Made by a program: the position numbers and the translations under genes. From positions 1-64,000 of the forward strand of contig CAZIDF010000011.1 in the NCBI GenBank assembly GCA_964538085.1: a DNA stretch of 64,000 nt. Reading direction: 5' to 3'. The notes beneath the pieces are model-generated. The model was not told where the DNA came from. It made no database searches and saw nothing but the letters and a program-made list of their open reading frames with translations. Below are positions 52,478 through 61,428 of this stretch, one piece after another. Source of the stretch: G020348385 sp964538085. GTDB lineage: Bacteria > Acidobacteriota > Aminicenantia > Aminicenantales > Aminicenantaceae. Positions within the stretch are counted from its first letter, which is position 1; the number at the start of each line of letters is the position of its first letter.

Positions 52478-53343
52478 GATCGCTCTCGGGCGCGCGCCCA
52501 TGCCAGGTCCAAGGATCTACGAGTCAAAATCGGGATCAGTTCTTTCCTGTACCAAGCAGAACCCCGGATGTCCGAGATAGGTTTGGCCACCTGCATTGCG
52601 AGAGCAGCGGCTTTGTCGAACAAGTTCTCCGATGGGATCTGGCCGCTCAAAGACTCAGAGGCTTTCAAAGCCCGTACCGGAGTTGGCGCCACAGCGCCCA
52701 GAACGATGCTGGCCTTTTCGATTTTATCGCCTTTGAGAGATATTTGGGAAGCTACGCCCACAACCGCCAGAGCATTGGCTTCGCGTAGAGAAAGCTTCTG
52801 GTAGGAGCTGCCGGTTCGAGGCATAGGGATGGGGATTCGAACGGATACCAGCACTTCTCCAGCACCGCAGACCGTTTCCCTCACCCCGGTAAAAAATTCC
52901 GTAAGGGGGATATCCCGGGAGGTGCCGCAATCTAATACGACCGAAGCACCCGCGGCAATCAAAGGGGGAGGCATATCCGCCGATGGAACCGCACTGGCGA
53001 TATTCCCGCCGATAGTCGCCATGGAGCGGACCTGTGTTGCGGCCATCGACCGGGCCGCATCGGAAAGAGCAGGGATATGCTGACCGATCAGGCTTTCGTC
53101 TTGGATCTCCTTCGGAGTCACCATGGCTCCCACACAGATATTTCCCTCCTCTTCCCGAATTCCCTTGAGGCTTTGAACGTCCTGAAGAGATATCAAATTT
53201 TTCGCAGTGACGAGGCCCTGTTTTATATCGACCAGAAGGTCTGTGCCGCCGGCGACAAGCTGGGCATCTTCGAGATTTTCCAAAAGCTCCAGCACCTCCC
53301 CCACACTTTGAGGTTTGTGCAGTTTAATATCGAGAAGACTCAT
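52474..53343 (-). CDS. FAD-binding subunit of the molybdenum hydroxylase
   Basis: A 289-residue CoxM/XdhB-type subunit. FAD motifs are LVAGGTDLLVDIKQG (about residue 30) and ATIGGNIASAVPSADMPPPLIA, broken as ATIGGNIASAVPSAD (about 105). It lacks the extra [4Fe-4S] loop that marks the beta subunit of 4-hydroxybenzoyl-CoA reductase. Shares ATGA with the next gene, so the two form the hydroxylase unit. Confidence 0.9.
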   Translation of the reverse strand: MSLLDIKLHKPQSVGEVLELLENLEDAQLVAGGTDLLVDIKQGLVTAKNLISLQDVQSLKGIREEEGNICVGAMVTPKEIQDESLIGQHIPALSDAARSMAATQVRSMATIGGNIASAVPSADMPPPLIAAGASVVLDCGTSRDIPLTEFFTGVRETVCGAGEVLVSVRIPIPMPRTGSSYQKLSLREANALAVVGVASQISLKGDKIEKASIVLGAVAPTPVRALKASESLSGQIPSENLFDKAAALAMQVAKPISDIRGSAWYRKELIPILTRRSLDLAWARARERS

Positions 53344-53778
53344 CTACGCTTTGGTGAAGACATAATTGAGCTGTCCATTGGGCAGCTTGTTGGCTGCCGT
53401 TTTCAAGGCCATCCCCATCTGAATCTCTTCGTCCGGGATGTCGCTGGCGATCCGCCCAAAAATCTTATAGTCACCGTAATCGACGACGGCAATACTGTAG
53501 GGTAGATCGTCCTCGAAACCGATCGGGGCGAACTTCAATTTGCTGTAAGTCACCAGTTTTCCTGTGCCCTCGATGGCAAACCATTCCATATTGCTGGCTA
53601 AGCATTTGTAGCAATCCGCTCGGGGAGGAAAAAAGACCAGGCCGCAGTCCACGCACCGGGTGCCCATGACTTTTCCTTGATCTAACTGATCGATAAAATC
53701 GTTGACCTTCGTGACCGATGTGTAGCTCACGGTCCCGAATCTCTTAAAACGATCGTCTATCTCTTTTTTCTTGCTCAT
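53344..53778 (-). CDS. DUF35 zinc-ribbon/OB-fold protein, thiolase partner
   Basis: A 144-residue protein with a rubredoxin-like zinc ribbon (GTRCVDCGLVFFPPRADCYKC split as CVDC and CYKC) followed by an OB fold. In archaea DUF35 proteins bridge a thiolase to HMG-CoA synthase and share a CoA tunnel. Start ATG 53778 has a GGGAGGG ribosome-binding site 1 nt after the thiolase stop; starting at 53823 would overlap the thiolase gene. Probably a complex with the adjacent thiolase. Confidence 0.86.
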   Translation of the reverse strand: MSKKKEIDDRFKRFGTVSYTSVTKVNDFIDQLDQGKVMGTRCVDCGLVFFPPRADCYKCLASNMEWFAIEGTGKLVTYSKLKFAPIGFEDDLPYSIAVVDYGDYKIFGRIASDIPDEEIQMGMALKTAANKLPNGQLNYVFTKA

Positions 53779-53779
53779 T

Positions 53780-54949
53780 TCAATCCCTCCCCAAGATCGT
53801 AACCGTCCCGTACAGCCCCACACCCCCGATGTTGTGAACCAGTCCGATTTCCGGGTCTTTCACCTGCATCTCCCCGGCTTCGCCTCTGAGTTCTAGGACG
53901 ATCGTCCTTATCTGGGAGCCTCCGGTCGCCCCGATGGGATGGCCTTTGGAAAGCAGCCCTCCATCCACATTGACCGGGATCGAGCCTTCCTTGTATGTCT
54001 CCTTTCCTTTGATCAGATCCTTTCCCTCTCCGGGTGAGGCAAATCCCAAATCCTCGTAAGCCAGGATCTCTGAAATCGTGAAACAATCGTGCACCTCAGC
54101 CACATCGACATCTTTGGGTTGGATGCCAGCCATCTTGTAGGCTTGCTCTCCAGCTTGTCGCGCAACAGCGAGTCCAGTGAAAAGATCTCGTCCCGACATG
54201 TTCACGCTGGCCGAAGCGGCTCCCAATCCTAGAATCCAGATTGGCGTTTGGCTGAAGGACCGGGCCTTTTCTTCACTGGCCACGATCAAACAGGAACTCC
54301 CATCGGCATTGGCACAACAATCTCCCACACGCAGGGGACTGGAGACAGCACCCGACATAAAATGTTCAGGATCTGAAAAACTCTCCAAAGCCACTGGTTT
54401 CCGGAAAAGGGCTTTTTCATTCACCTGTCCGTAGGTGGCAGATTTGACCCTCACGAGAGCCATGTCTTCCAGGGTCGTTCCATATTTTTCCATATGCGCC
54501 TGGGCGAACATGGCATAATAGGCAGGCATCATCGTGCCGAACGGACTCTCCCACTGGATATCCGCCCCGCGTCCCATCCTCTCCTGAGACTCAGCCGACG
54601 ATATCTCGGACATTTTCTGGAATCCCAGGACGGCCACGACATCGTGAAGCCCGGATTTGACCAAAGAATAGGCCATCCTCAAGCCCATGCTCGTCGAGGA
54701 ACACAAGCTCTCCAAATAAAAGGTTGGTTGAGGAGTCAATCCCAAGTATTCGGCAAAAACCCCTGATGGTGAACGCTGTTTATCATACTCTGGGGCCGAG
54801 CAAACGATGGATGCACCGATATCGGAAACAGAGATTTGGGCATCCCCGACAGCCTCTTTGAATCCTTCGAAAGCCAATTCTCTGATCGATCCTGGATAAC
54901 CTCTAACAAAGGCACTCTGCCCGACTCCTACAATGGCAACTTTACTCAT
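53780..54949 (-). CDS. Thiolase (acetyl-CoA acetyltransferase type, DUF35-associated)
   Basis: A 389-residue thiolase. The nucleophile Cys lies in ESLCSSTSMGLR (about residue 84) and the catalytic His in GGLLSKGHPIGATGG (about 340). The usual second Cys in the C-terminal CxG loop is not present; the segment reads NIGGVGLYG, as in many SCP2-like, DUF35-paired thiolases. In this operon it would cleave the 3-oxoacyl-CoA produced after BamA and SDR. AGGAGGA ribosome-binding site. Confidence 0.88.
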   Translation of the reverse strand: MSKVAIVGVGQSAFVRGYPGSIRELAFEGFKEAVGDAQISVSDIGASIVCSAPEYDKQRSPSGVFAEYLGLTPQPTFYLESLCSSTSMGLRMAYSLVKSGLHDVVAVLGFQKMSEISSAESQERMGRGADIQWESPFGTMMPAYYAMFAQAHMEKYGTTLEDMALVRVKSATYGQVNEKALFRKPVALESFSDPEHFMSGAVSSPLRVGDCCANADGSSCLIVASEEKARSFSQTPIWILGLGAASASVNMSGRDLFTGLAVARQAGEQAYKMAGIQPKDVDVAEVHDCFTISEILAYEDLGFASPGEGKDLIKGKETYKEGSIPVNVDGGLLSKGHPIGATGGSQIRTIVLELRGEAGEMQVKDPEIGLVHNIGGVGLYGTVTILGRD

Positions 54950-54958
54950 GAAATCCTC

Positions 54959-55702
54959 CTAAATGTATTGCCCTCCGTCGACTTTGATCACCTCCCCGGT
55001 GATGTGCCGTGCTTTTTCGCTGCATAAAAATGTGACAAGATAAGCAACTTCCTCCGGCGTACCGAGAGCATTGAACACCGTTTCCGCTTGTGATCTCTGC
55101 TTGAAATCCTCAGGCATGGATTTGATCATCTCCGTCTCGATCAAGCCTGGGGCGACGGCATTGACATTGACTCTAAATTTCCCCAGTTCCTTGGCCACAG
55201 TTTTGGTCAACGCTATCGTTCCGCCTTTAGCGGCGGTGTAATTGGACTGGCCAAACCTCCCCCTCATAGCATTGATGGAGGTGATGTTCACGATTTTTCC
55301 GGATTGCTGTTCCTTGAACACAGGGGAAGCAGCCCGGATGAAGTTGAACGTGCCTTTCAGGTCGACATCGATAACCTTATCCCATTGTTCCTCGGTCATT
55401 TTCCAAACAACCCCATCCCAGTTCATGCCTGCGTTATTGACCAAAATATCGAGACGCCCGAATTCCTCCAGGATATCTTTCACCAAAGTCTGTGCCGCCT
55501 CGAATTGGGAAACATCGATTTTATACGCTTTGGATTTGCGGCCCAGGCCTTCTATCTTTTCCACAATGGCTTTGGCTTCGGCCTCATGGCTGCGGTAAGT
55601 CAGAACCACGTCCGCTCCATTCTCAGCCAGATCCAGAGAGATTGCCGTCCCGATGCCCATGCTTCCGCCTGTGACAAGAGCGACTTTTCCTTCAAGGTAC
55701 AT
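54959..55702 (-). CDS. Short-chain dehydrogenase (FabG/3-hydroxyacyl-CoA dehydrogenase type)
   Basis: A 247-residue SDR. Cofactor motif TGGSMGIGTAISLDLAENG, NNAG at about residue 90, catalytic Ser in NITSINAM, and Tyr/Lys in SNYTAAKGG. FabG annotation is generic; between bamA and thiolase it fits oxidation of the 3-hydroxyacyl-CoA (3-hydroxypimeloyl-CoA) left by ring opening. GGAGGAG ribosome-binding site. Confidence 0.88.
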   Translation of the reverse strand: MYLEGKVALVTGGSMGIGTAISLDLAENGADVVLTYRSHEAEAKAIVEKIEGLGRKSKAYKIDVSQFEAAQTLVKDILEEFGRLDILVNNAGMNWDGVVWKMTEEQWDKVIDVDLKGTFNFIRAASPVFKEQQSGKIVNITSINAMRGRFGQSNYTAAKGGTIALTKTVAKELGKFRVNVNAVAPGLIETEMIKSMPEDFKQRSQAETVFNALGTPEEVAYLVTFLCSEKARHITGEVIKVDGGQYI

Positions 55703-55737
55703 TTTTCTCCTCCTTCTAATATTTACTTTTGTTCTCT

Positions 55738-56868
55738 CTATTCCTTTGGTTTGGGCATGACCGATTCGATGAAAGACTCATCGATCGTCTTTCCCTCTGC
55801 GATAAGCTGCCTGTACTTGACAAAGTCGATCACATCTTGGCCCGTGATTTTTTTCGAGTTGAAGGCCTTGAAACCCATGAACGCCTCGGTCATCATGTTC
55901 ACGGCCAGCCAGTGCCGGTTGTAATTTTTCGCCATGTCCCAGAAGAACTTTTTCTTTGCCCGGACACTGTCCAGGGATTTGATCAAGCACCCCGGGAAAA
56001 GATTGGTGAACTTCCAAACCACATCAAACACGGCTTTATCCAACAGTTCAAAATCGATTGTGGCCGTTTTGAGAAATTCCCGGGCTTTCTTCCCTTCCTC
56101 ACCCCTTTGAAATTCCCCGAACACGATCTCCCCATCATCGACATATCTATCGATGATGACGGCAGGATTTTTGATAAACTTATCATCCTGCTTGATCACC
56201 GGCGCCACCTGGCTGATCAATCCCAGCCTTTTCATCTTGTACGCACTCCAGAGTTCACAGGACACACAATTCCAGATCGCATCTTCGATGCTCAAAAACC
56301 ATGGGAGGAAATCGGAGGACCCACCATCCGGAGCAGAGCCATGGCGGGGACCCGCCTGCCCAAAAATGGCCGTATCGGCGGAAAGGGCGATGTCGCAAGC
56401 CATACCGATCTCCTGTCCTCCGGCGATCCTCATTCCGTTCACACGGCACAACGTGGGCTTTTTGCACATCAGGATAGAGTCAACCATTCCGTTGAACAAC
56501 TCCATGTATTCGCCATACTCATTGGGTTTTCCGGAATAATATTCGGCATACTCCTTTGTGTTGCCTCCTGTGCAAAAGGCTCTATCGCCCACTCCGGTAA
56601 AAACCACGGCAACAACACTTCTGTCCAAAGAAGCATTCTGGAAACCGGCGATCACTCCTTTGACCATCTCTGTTGTGTAGGAATTGTACTGAGCAGGGTT
56701 GTTCAAGGTGATCCATGCAGCATACAGCCCTTCCACTTTCTTCCCTGAAGGATCCAGGATCGGCCTCTTCTCATACATCGTGCACGGGGGTTCTGTCCCC
56801 CAGTGGTCCTCACCCCAAAGCAAATGATTTTTAATTTCATTATCCTTATTTAGCCAGTCAAGACTCAT
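55738..56868 (-). CDS. bamA: 6-oxocyclohex-1-ene-1-carbonyl-CoA hydrolase BamA
   Basis: A 376-residue crotonase-superfamily enzyme, full length for BamA/Oah. Diagnostic segments are GLYAAWITLNNPAQYNSYTT, AFCTGGNTKEYAEYYSGKP, RVNGMRIAGGQEIG, GQAGPRHGSAPDGG and SDFLPWFLSIEDA, which I recognise from Geobacter, Thauera and Syntrophus BamA. It adds water and opens the ring of 6-oxocyclohex-1-ene-1-carbonyl-CoA to 3-hydroxypimeloyl-CoA, the marker step of anaerobic benzoyl-CoA degradation. GGAGGAGGAT ribosome-binding site. The 285-nt leader upstream may control it. Confidence 0.93.
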   Translation of the reverse strand: MSLDWLNKDNEIKNHLLWGEDHWGTEPPCTMYEKRPILDPSGKKVEGLYAAWITLNNPAQYNSYTTEMVKGVIAGFQNASLDRSVVAVVFTGVGDRAFCTGGNTKEYAEYYSGKPNEYGEYMELFNGMVDSILMCKKPTLCRVNGMRIAGGQEIGMACDIALSADTAIFGQAGPRHGSAPDGGSSDFLPWFLSIEDAIWNCVSCELWSAYKMKRLGLISQVAPVIKQDDKFIKNPAVIIDRYVDDGEIVFGEFQRGEEGKKAREFLKTATIDFELLDKAVFDVVWKFTNLFPGCLIKSLDSVRAKKKFFWDMAKNYNRHWLAVNMMTEAFMGFKAFNSKKITGQDVIDFVKYRQLIAEGKTIDESFIESVMPKPKE

Positions 56869-57153
56869 ATGATCCTCCTCCCATGGCCTGAATTATTTAT
56901 AAAAACTGCCGATGCCATCATTTCTTCTTAAGAAAATATTTTCAAGCACTTTTATCTTATGCATGGGCAGTTTTTACCCTTCGGGCAAGCCAATCTCACT
57001 ACACCGGCTGCGTTGCAACCCATTCGCGGTATTCAAATACAGCTTCATGGGCCACGGCCTTGCCGCTGCAGCAATCTTGCCACGTAAATTATCCAGGCAG
57101 CATTTATTTCTTATATTGTTCAAAATGAATACTACTTTTCGCTTCCCGAAGTG
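56869..57153 (-). promoter_or_regulatory. bamA leader: conserved hairpin plus terminator-like stem
   Basis: In the bamA sense direction a 35-nt hairpin (57052-57018: GCCCAT/ATGGGT outer, GTATT/AATAC inner) comes first. It is followed by a 15-position stem with one mismatch (56975-56961 with 56915-56901, 45-nt loop) whose 3' arm ends in five Ts, 33 nt before the ATG. The same hairpin and the TAAAAACTGCCG motif recur at 61.4-61.6 kb. Only a ribosome-binding site fits between T-run and start, which suggests attenuation rather than a separate promoter. Confidence 0.55.
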
Positions 57154-58572
57154 TCAAGCCGAAGGCGCTTTAATTCTTCTTTTATCGAATACGGCCACAA
57201 GAAAAAAGGTGATAAGGCTGACTATCCAGCAAAAATAGATGGGATGGGGCAGGCTCAGCCGGGTAAAAAAGGCAGGAACGGCAGGAAACACAAGCCACAC
57301 AGCCAAGGCCATCATGGCCACGAGCAAAGTCCACACCGCATGGGACCGCCTGCAGATCTTTGGCCAAAAAAGTGTCGCCAGCGTGACCAATGTGTATGCC
57401 GTAGTCAAGGTGAGCCCGATAAGCAAAGTCTGGAGGATGCCAGACACCGAAATAGCGAGAAGGTAGGTGAAAAGGCTCAAGACCAGGATGGAAATGCGGG
57501 AAACTATCCTTTCTCCCTTTTCCCCCAGGTCGGGAATCCAAAACCTTTTGATCAAGTCACCTACGACCAAGGTCGCGCTCCCGACCAGAAGAGCGGATGC
57601 CGTGGAGACATCGGCAGCCCAAAGCCCCGCCAGCACGACACCGGCCACGATCGGGCTAAGACTGAGAACTGTCCTCGGCAGTGCTTCGGTAGGAATGATC
57701 CCAGGATGAAGCACTGTGGCAGCCATGCCGATCAGGGCGCTGATAAAGCCGACAGGAAGAATCACCAATCCGCCCAGAATGAAGCCTTTCCGCGCCGATA
57801 AAGAATCCTTAGCCGCAAAGCTGATCTGAACCACGGATTGCACAGAAAACGTCATGGTACACATCACGAAAAACCAGGCCAAGACAAGGCTCCAGCCGAG
57901 AGATCCCAAGTCAAAGCCTGGATAGCCGGCTGGAAACTTCAGGACCAGCTCCCCCAATCCTCCCACTTTTCCGATGGCCAGCACTGCCCCTAGCAGAACA
58001 CCCGTGTAGATAAATATCACGTTGATGATGTTTGTCAGTCCAGCCGCCCAGAATCCCCCGATCAGAGTGATGCCGACAAACACGACGGCTGTCACGAACA
58101 TGCCTGACTGGAAGGAAAAGACTTCCGGAAGAAGAGAGGACAGAATGGCTCCCCCTGCCACGTACTGGAGAGACGTGATAACGATCTGAAGCAGGAGCTG
58201 TCCGATGACGCCAATAACACGCCCTGCGGTGTTGTAATGCCTCTCGAAAAGTTCAGGGATGGTCATGACTTCCATCTTCCGGTAGCGCTGGGCTGCTATA
58301 AGACCGACCAGTATCGCGCCGGCTGCCCATGCAGCATTGTACCAACCGGCAGCAAGGCCTGAGTTGTAGGCCCTCTCAGCCACGCCGATGGTGGATGCTC
58401 CCCCTATAGCCAGGCCAGTCAAAAGCGGAGCAACGACCCAATAGGGCAATCCTCGGCCAGCCAAGAGATAGGAGATCATTCCCCCACGGCTCAAGCGCCG
58501 CGTGCTCCAAGTGATCAAAAACAGAAGGAAAATATAAAGGATGACAATGAAAAAAGGAATCCAGTTCATCAC
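57154..58572 (-). CDS. Sodium:solute symporter family transporter
   Basis: A 472-residue membrane protein with about 13 helices. SSS marks are GRGLPYWVVAPLLTGLAIGG (helix 2), ERAYNSGLAAGWYNAAWA and the GFWAAGLTNIINVIFIYTGV region; TM8 has FVQ-less SVQSVVQISFAAKDS. It probably imports the carboxylic acid degraded by this cluster. The start GTG 58572 overlaps the previous stop (GTGA); ATG one codon later is possible. Confidence 0.86.
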   Translation of the reverse strand: MMNWIPFFIVILYIFLLFLITWSTRRLSRGGMISYLLAGRGLPYWVVAPLLTGLAIGGASTIGVAERAYNSGLAAGWYNAAWAAGAILVGLIAAQRYRKMEVMTIPELFERHYNTAGRVIGVIGQLLLQIVITSLQYVAGGAILSSLLPEVFSFQSGMFVTAVVFVGITLIGGFWAAGLTNIINVIFIYTGVLLGAVLAIGKVGGLGELVLKFPAGYPGFDLGSLGWSLVLAWFFVMCTMTFSVQSVVQISFAAKDSLSARKGFILGGLVILPVGFISALIGMAATVLHPGIIPTEALPRTVLSLSPIVAGVVLAGLWAADVSTASALLVGSATLVVGDLIKRFWIPDLGEKGERIVSRISILVLSLFTYLLAISVSGILQTLLIGLTLTTAYTLVTLATLFWPKICRRSHAVWTLLVAMMALAVWLVFPAVPAFFTRLSLPHPIYFCWIVSLITFFLVAVFDKRRIKAPSA

Positions 58573-60647
58573 ACGGTTTTTATTCGCGCGTCCACAACCA
58601 CCGCCCCTTTTCCCATATCGAAAACAAGCACGGGATTGAGATCCATCTCGTCGATCTTGGGAAAATCAGAAGCAAGATTGGACAGACGCTGCAGGATATC
58701 AGCAAGACAATCTACATCCGCTGGTTTCTCTCCCCGGATTCCTGCCAAAACCGGATACCCCTTGATCGATCGAATCATTCCCCTGGCATCCTCCTGGGAA
58801 AGAGGAGCCAGCCGGAATTGAACGTCTTTGAGAGTTTCGACAAAGATACCTCCAAGCCCGAACATTACAGTAGGCTGAAGGCCCTCGTTCCCTTTGATGC
58901 CCAAAATCACTTCCTTTCCTCCTTCCAGATACTCCTGGAGAATGAATGATGGTTTCATCTTTGCAAACTTTCGGGACATTTTTCCGAACGCCACTTTGAG
59001 CGCTTTTTCATCTTTAAGATCGAGCGCCACTCCACCCGCTTCTGTTTTGTGGACGATATCTTCCGCATCCACCTTCAACACCAAAGGATAGCCGATCTTT
59101 GCCGCGGTTTTGAGCAAGTCTTCTCTTTTCTTGATCAGGACCGTCTTCACCGCAGGGATACCATAGGAATCGAGAATGGCGAACACATCCTGCTGGGGAA
59201 GAAATGCGCCTTTCTTTTTGGTGCGTTTGAGTATTTGGGTAACCTGGGCCTTTTTGGGTTTGTATCTTTTGTAAGTCGGCACTTTCCTGACCTGGATTTT
59301 GCCATAATCTGTCATGGAGGAAAGAACCCTTGCCGCCGTTTCAGCGTAATCATACACAGGTATCCCGCTCGCCCTGATCAGCCGGATGACTTCTTGCCAT
59401 TTTTCGATGGTGATCACCTGGCAGACAATGGGTTTTTTCGACGTCTTCCCGATCTCCCCGAGTTTCCGGGCGATCCCTTCACAATCGACAAATGGGGCAG
59501 TGACAAAAACCAGCAAAAGGGAATCGATATTTGGGTCTTTGAGAAGAGCCGTGACGGTTCCGCCATACTGTTCCGGTCCTGCAGTGGCCACAACATCCAC
59601 AGGATTGGAAACGATCGCTTCTTGAAACACAAGCTTTTTCAAATTATTTTTCGTTTTGGGACTCAACCGGGCTAGCCTGAGTCCGGAAGCCATGCATTCA
59701 TCCACAGCGATGATCCCCGGGCCTCCGGTGTTCGTCACGATACACACCCTTTTGCCTGTGGGAATCGGCTGGGAAGAGAAGGCAATGGCCGCGTCGATCA
59801 TATCCTGTTGGGAATGGAAGCGGAGCACACCTGCTTTTTCGAAGATCACATCCGCTATGGTTTCCTGCTCGATCAAAGAGCCGGTATGGGACGCTACGGC
59901 TTTGGTTCCCTCCGACGTTTTCCCGGTCTTCAAGGCAAGGATAGGTTTTTTCTGGGTGACCCGGCTGGCCACCTCAAGAAATCCAGCCGGATCCTTGAAG
60001 GTTTCGATATGGACCATGATCGCTTTGGTCTCATCGTCCTGTCCATAATAGTCGATGATCTCATTCATGCTCACATCGGCTTCGTTTCCGAAACTGGAGT
60101 ACATCCTGATTCCTTTACCGATCCGGTACAGGTGCAGCTTCAAGGTCTCGCCCACTCCTCCACTCTGAGCAACGATGGAGATATTGCCCGGAAACATCGG
60201 CACAAAGGTGAAGTTGGCATAAACGGAAATCGCTGGGTCTGAATTCTGGATGCCCTGGGAGTTAGGGCCGTAAATCCTCATCCCGTATTTGTGGGCGATC
60301 TTCACGATCTGGCGTTCCAGTTGCCGTCCCTCCTCCCCGACTTCTTTGAATCCTGCCGTGTGCACGATGGCGAACTTGACACCTTTTTTGCCGCAATCTT
60401 CCAAAACATACGGGACGAGGGTGTTTTTGATCGAAATGTTCACCAGGTCGACTTCATCCGGCACTTCGGATACGGATGGATAAGCCCGGAAGCTTTTGAT
60501 GGATTTCGATTTGGGATTTATCGGATAGATAGGCCCTCTGAAATTGTGGTCCAGCAGATTTTGCATCACGATATGACCGATGCTGAAAGGATTGTTGGAG
60601 GCCCCGACTATCGCCACAGATCTAGGTCTAAATAAGGCATCAAGCAT
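58569..60647 (-). CDS. ADP-forming acyl-CoA synthetase, CoA-binding domain first
   Basis: A 692-residue NDP-forming acyl-CoA synthetase in the classical single-chain order: CoA-binding (AIVGASNNPFSIGHIV, residue 13), ligase-CoA with SQSGGVGE and the phospho-His segment TKAVASHTGSL (about residue 250), then ATP-grasp (about 470-692, KVDAEDIVHKTEAGGV). It may activate the imported acid or make ATP from a product acyl-CoA. AAAGGAGGAT ribosome-binding site; follows the activase by 1 nt. Confidence 0.88.
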   Translation of the reverse strand: MLDALFRPRSVAIVGASNNPFSIGHIVMQNLLDHNFRGPIYPINPKSKSIKSFRAYPSVSEVPDEVDLVNISIKNTLVPYVLEDCGKKGVKFAIVHTAGFKEVGEEGRQLERQIVKIAHKYGMRIYGPNSQGIQNSDPAISVYANFTFVPMFPGNISIVAQSGGVGETLKLHLYRIGKGIRMYSSFGNEADVSMNEIIDYYGQDDETKAIMVHIETFKDPAGFLEVASRVTQKKPILALKTGKTSEGTKAVASHTGSLIEQETIADVIFEKAGVLRFHSQQDMIDAAIAFSSQPIPTGKRVCIVTNTGGPGIIAVDECMASGLRLARLSPKTKNNLKKLVFQEAIVSNPVDVVATAGPEQYGGTVTALLKDPNIDSLLLVFVTAPFVDCEGIARKLGEIGKTSKKPIVCQVITIEKWQEVIRLIRASGIPVYDYAETAARVLSSMTDYGKIQVRKVPTYKRYKPKKAQVTQILKRTKKKGAFLPQQDVFAILDSYGIPAVKTVLIKKREDLLKTAAKIGYPLVLKVDAEDIVHKTEAGGVALDLKDEKALKVAFGKMSRKFAKMKPSFILQEYLEGGKEVILGIKGNEGLQPTVMFGLGGIFVETLKDVQFRLAPLSQEDARGMIRSIKGYPVLAGIRGEKPADVDCLADILQRLSNLASDFPKIDEMDLNPVLVFDMGKGAVVVDARIKTV

Positions 60648-60648
60648 A

Positions 60649-61428
60649 TTATCCTCCTTTTGTCTCCAGGGCGAACAAAGCTGCCCCGAGAGCGCCGATC
60701 AATTGAGGGAAGGGGGGTACAAAGATGTCATTGCTGATTTTTTTCTCGAACATCTTCACAAAATAAGGATTGTGAGCCACCACTCCCCCGCTCATCACGA
60801 TGTTCCCCTCGAGCGGGTCCATTTCCAGCGCCCTTTTAATAACAGAATCAAAAATGCCCTTGATGATATCCTCCACACGGACATTTTGGCGGATCTTTGT
60901 CAGAATCTCCGTTGCCGTGAACACCGTGCAGTAGCTTCCGATGGCGACCTCTTTTGTCGCTTTTTCTGCAAGCCCGTTTAGTCTTTCGATCTTGATCTTG
61001 AGGCGATTGGAGATTTCTTCGAGAAATGCACCCGTCCCTGCGGCACATTTACGGTTCATCTTAAAACCAGTGCGTTTGCCTGTTCGATCGATCTTTATGA
61101 TCTTGGAGTCCTGTCCTCCGATGTCGATCAATGTGTGTTCCTTCTGAAAAAAGTGATAACTTCCTTTGGCGTGGCAGCTTATTTCTGTCCTTGTAAAATC
61201 AGCGAAGGGAACGTTCCTTCTTCCATATCCGGTGCTGACCACCAATTTATGATCTAGATTCGCTAATTTCAATCCAGCCGAAGCCTTTCGGAGAGCGCCT
61301 TTTGCGGCTGCGCCAAAATCTGCACCGGAATGGATGACGGAGTGACCTTTTATTTTGGCATTTTCGTCCAGAATGATAGCTTTGGTTGTGGAGGCGCCGA
61401 CATCGATCCCAACAAAATATTCCATCAA
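60649..61428 (-). CDS. Acyl-CoA dehydratase activase (HgdC/BadF family)
   Basis: A 259-residue ASKHA ATPase with GIDVGASTTKAIILD at the N terminus and VSTGYGRRNVPFAD. The subunit-interface [4Fe-4S] ligands Cys128 (KCAAGTGAF) and Cys167 (GSYCTVF) match positions 127 and 166 of Acidaminococcus HgdC. The homodimer fires single electrons at low potential into its partner using ATP. Only one activase gene is present, the homodimeric type, not the BcrA/BcrD pair. No ribosome-binding site seen; the T-run of the leader ends 12 nt before the ATG. Confidence 0.92.
   Translation of the reverse strand: MMEYFVGIDVGASTTKAIILDENAKIKGHSVIHSGADFGAAAKGALRKASAGLKLANLDHKLVVSTGYGRRNVPFADFTRTEISCHAKGSYHFFQKEHTLIDIGGQDSKIIKIDRTGKRTGFKMNRKCAAGTGAFLEEISNRLKIKIERLNGLAEKATKEVAIGSYCTVFTATEILTKIRQNVRVEDIIKGIFDSVIKRALEMDPLEGNIVMSGGVVAHNPYFVKMFEKKISNDIFVPPFPQLIGALGAALFALETKGG

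Noticed and set aside
54959..55702. Fatty-acid synthesis FabG
   Set aside because: SDR sequence alone cannot separate FabG from CoA-ester dehydrogenases, and no other fatty-acid synthesis gene is nearby.
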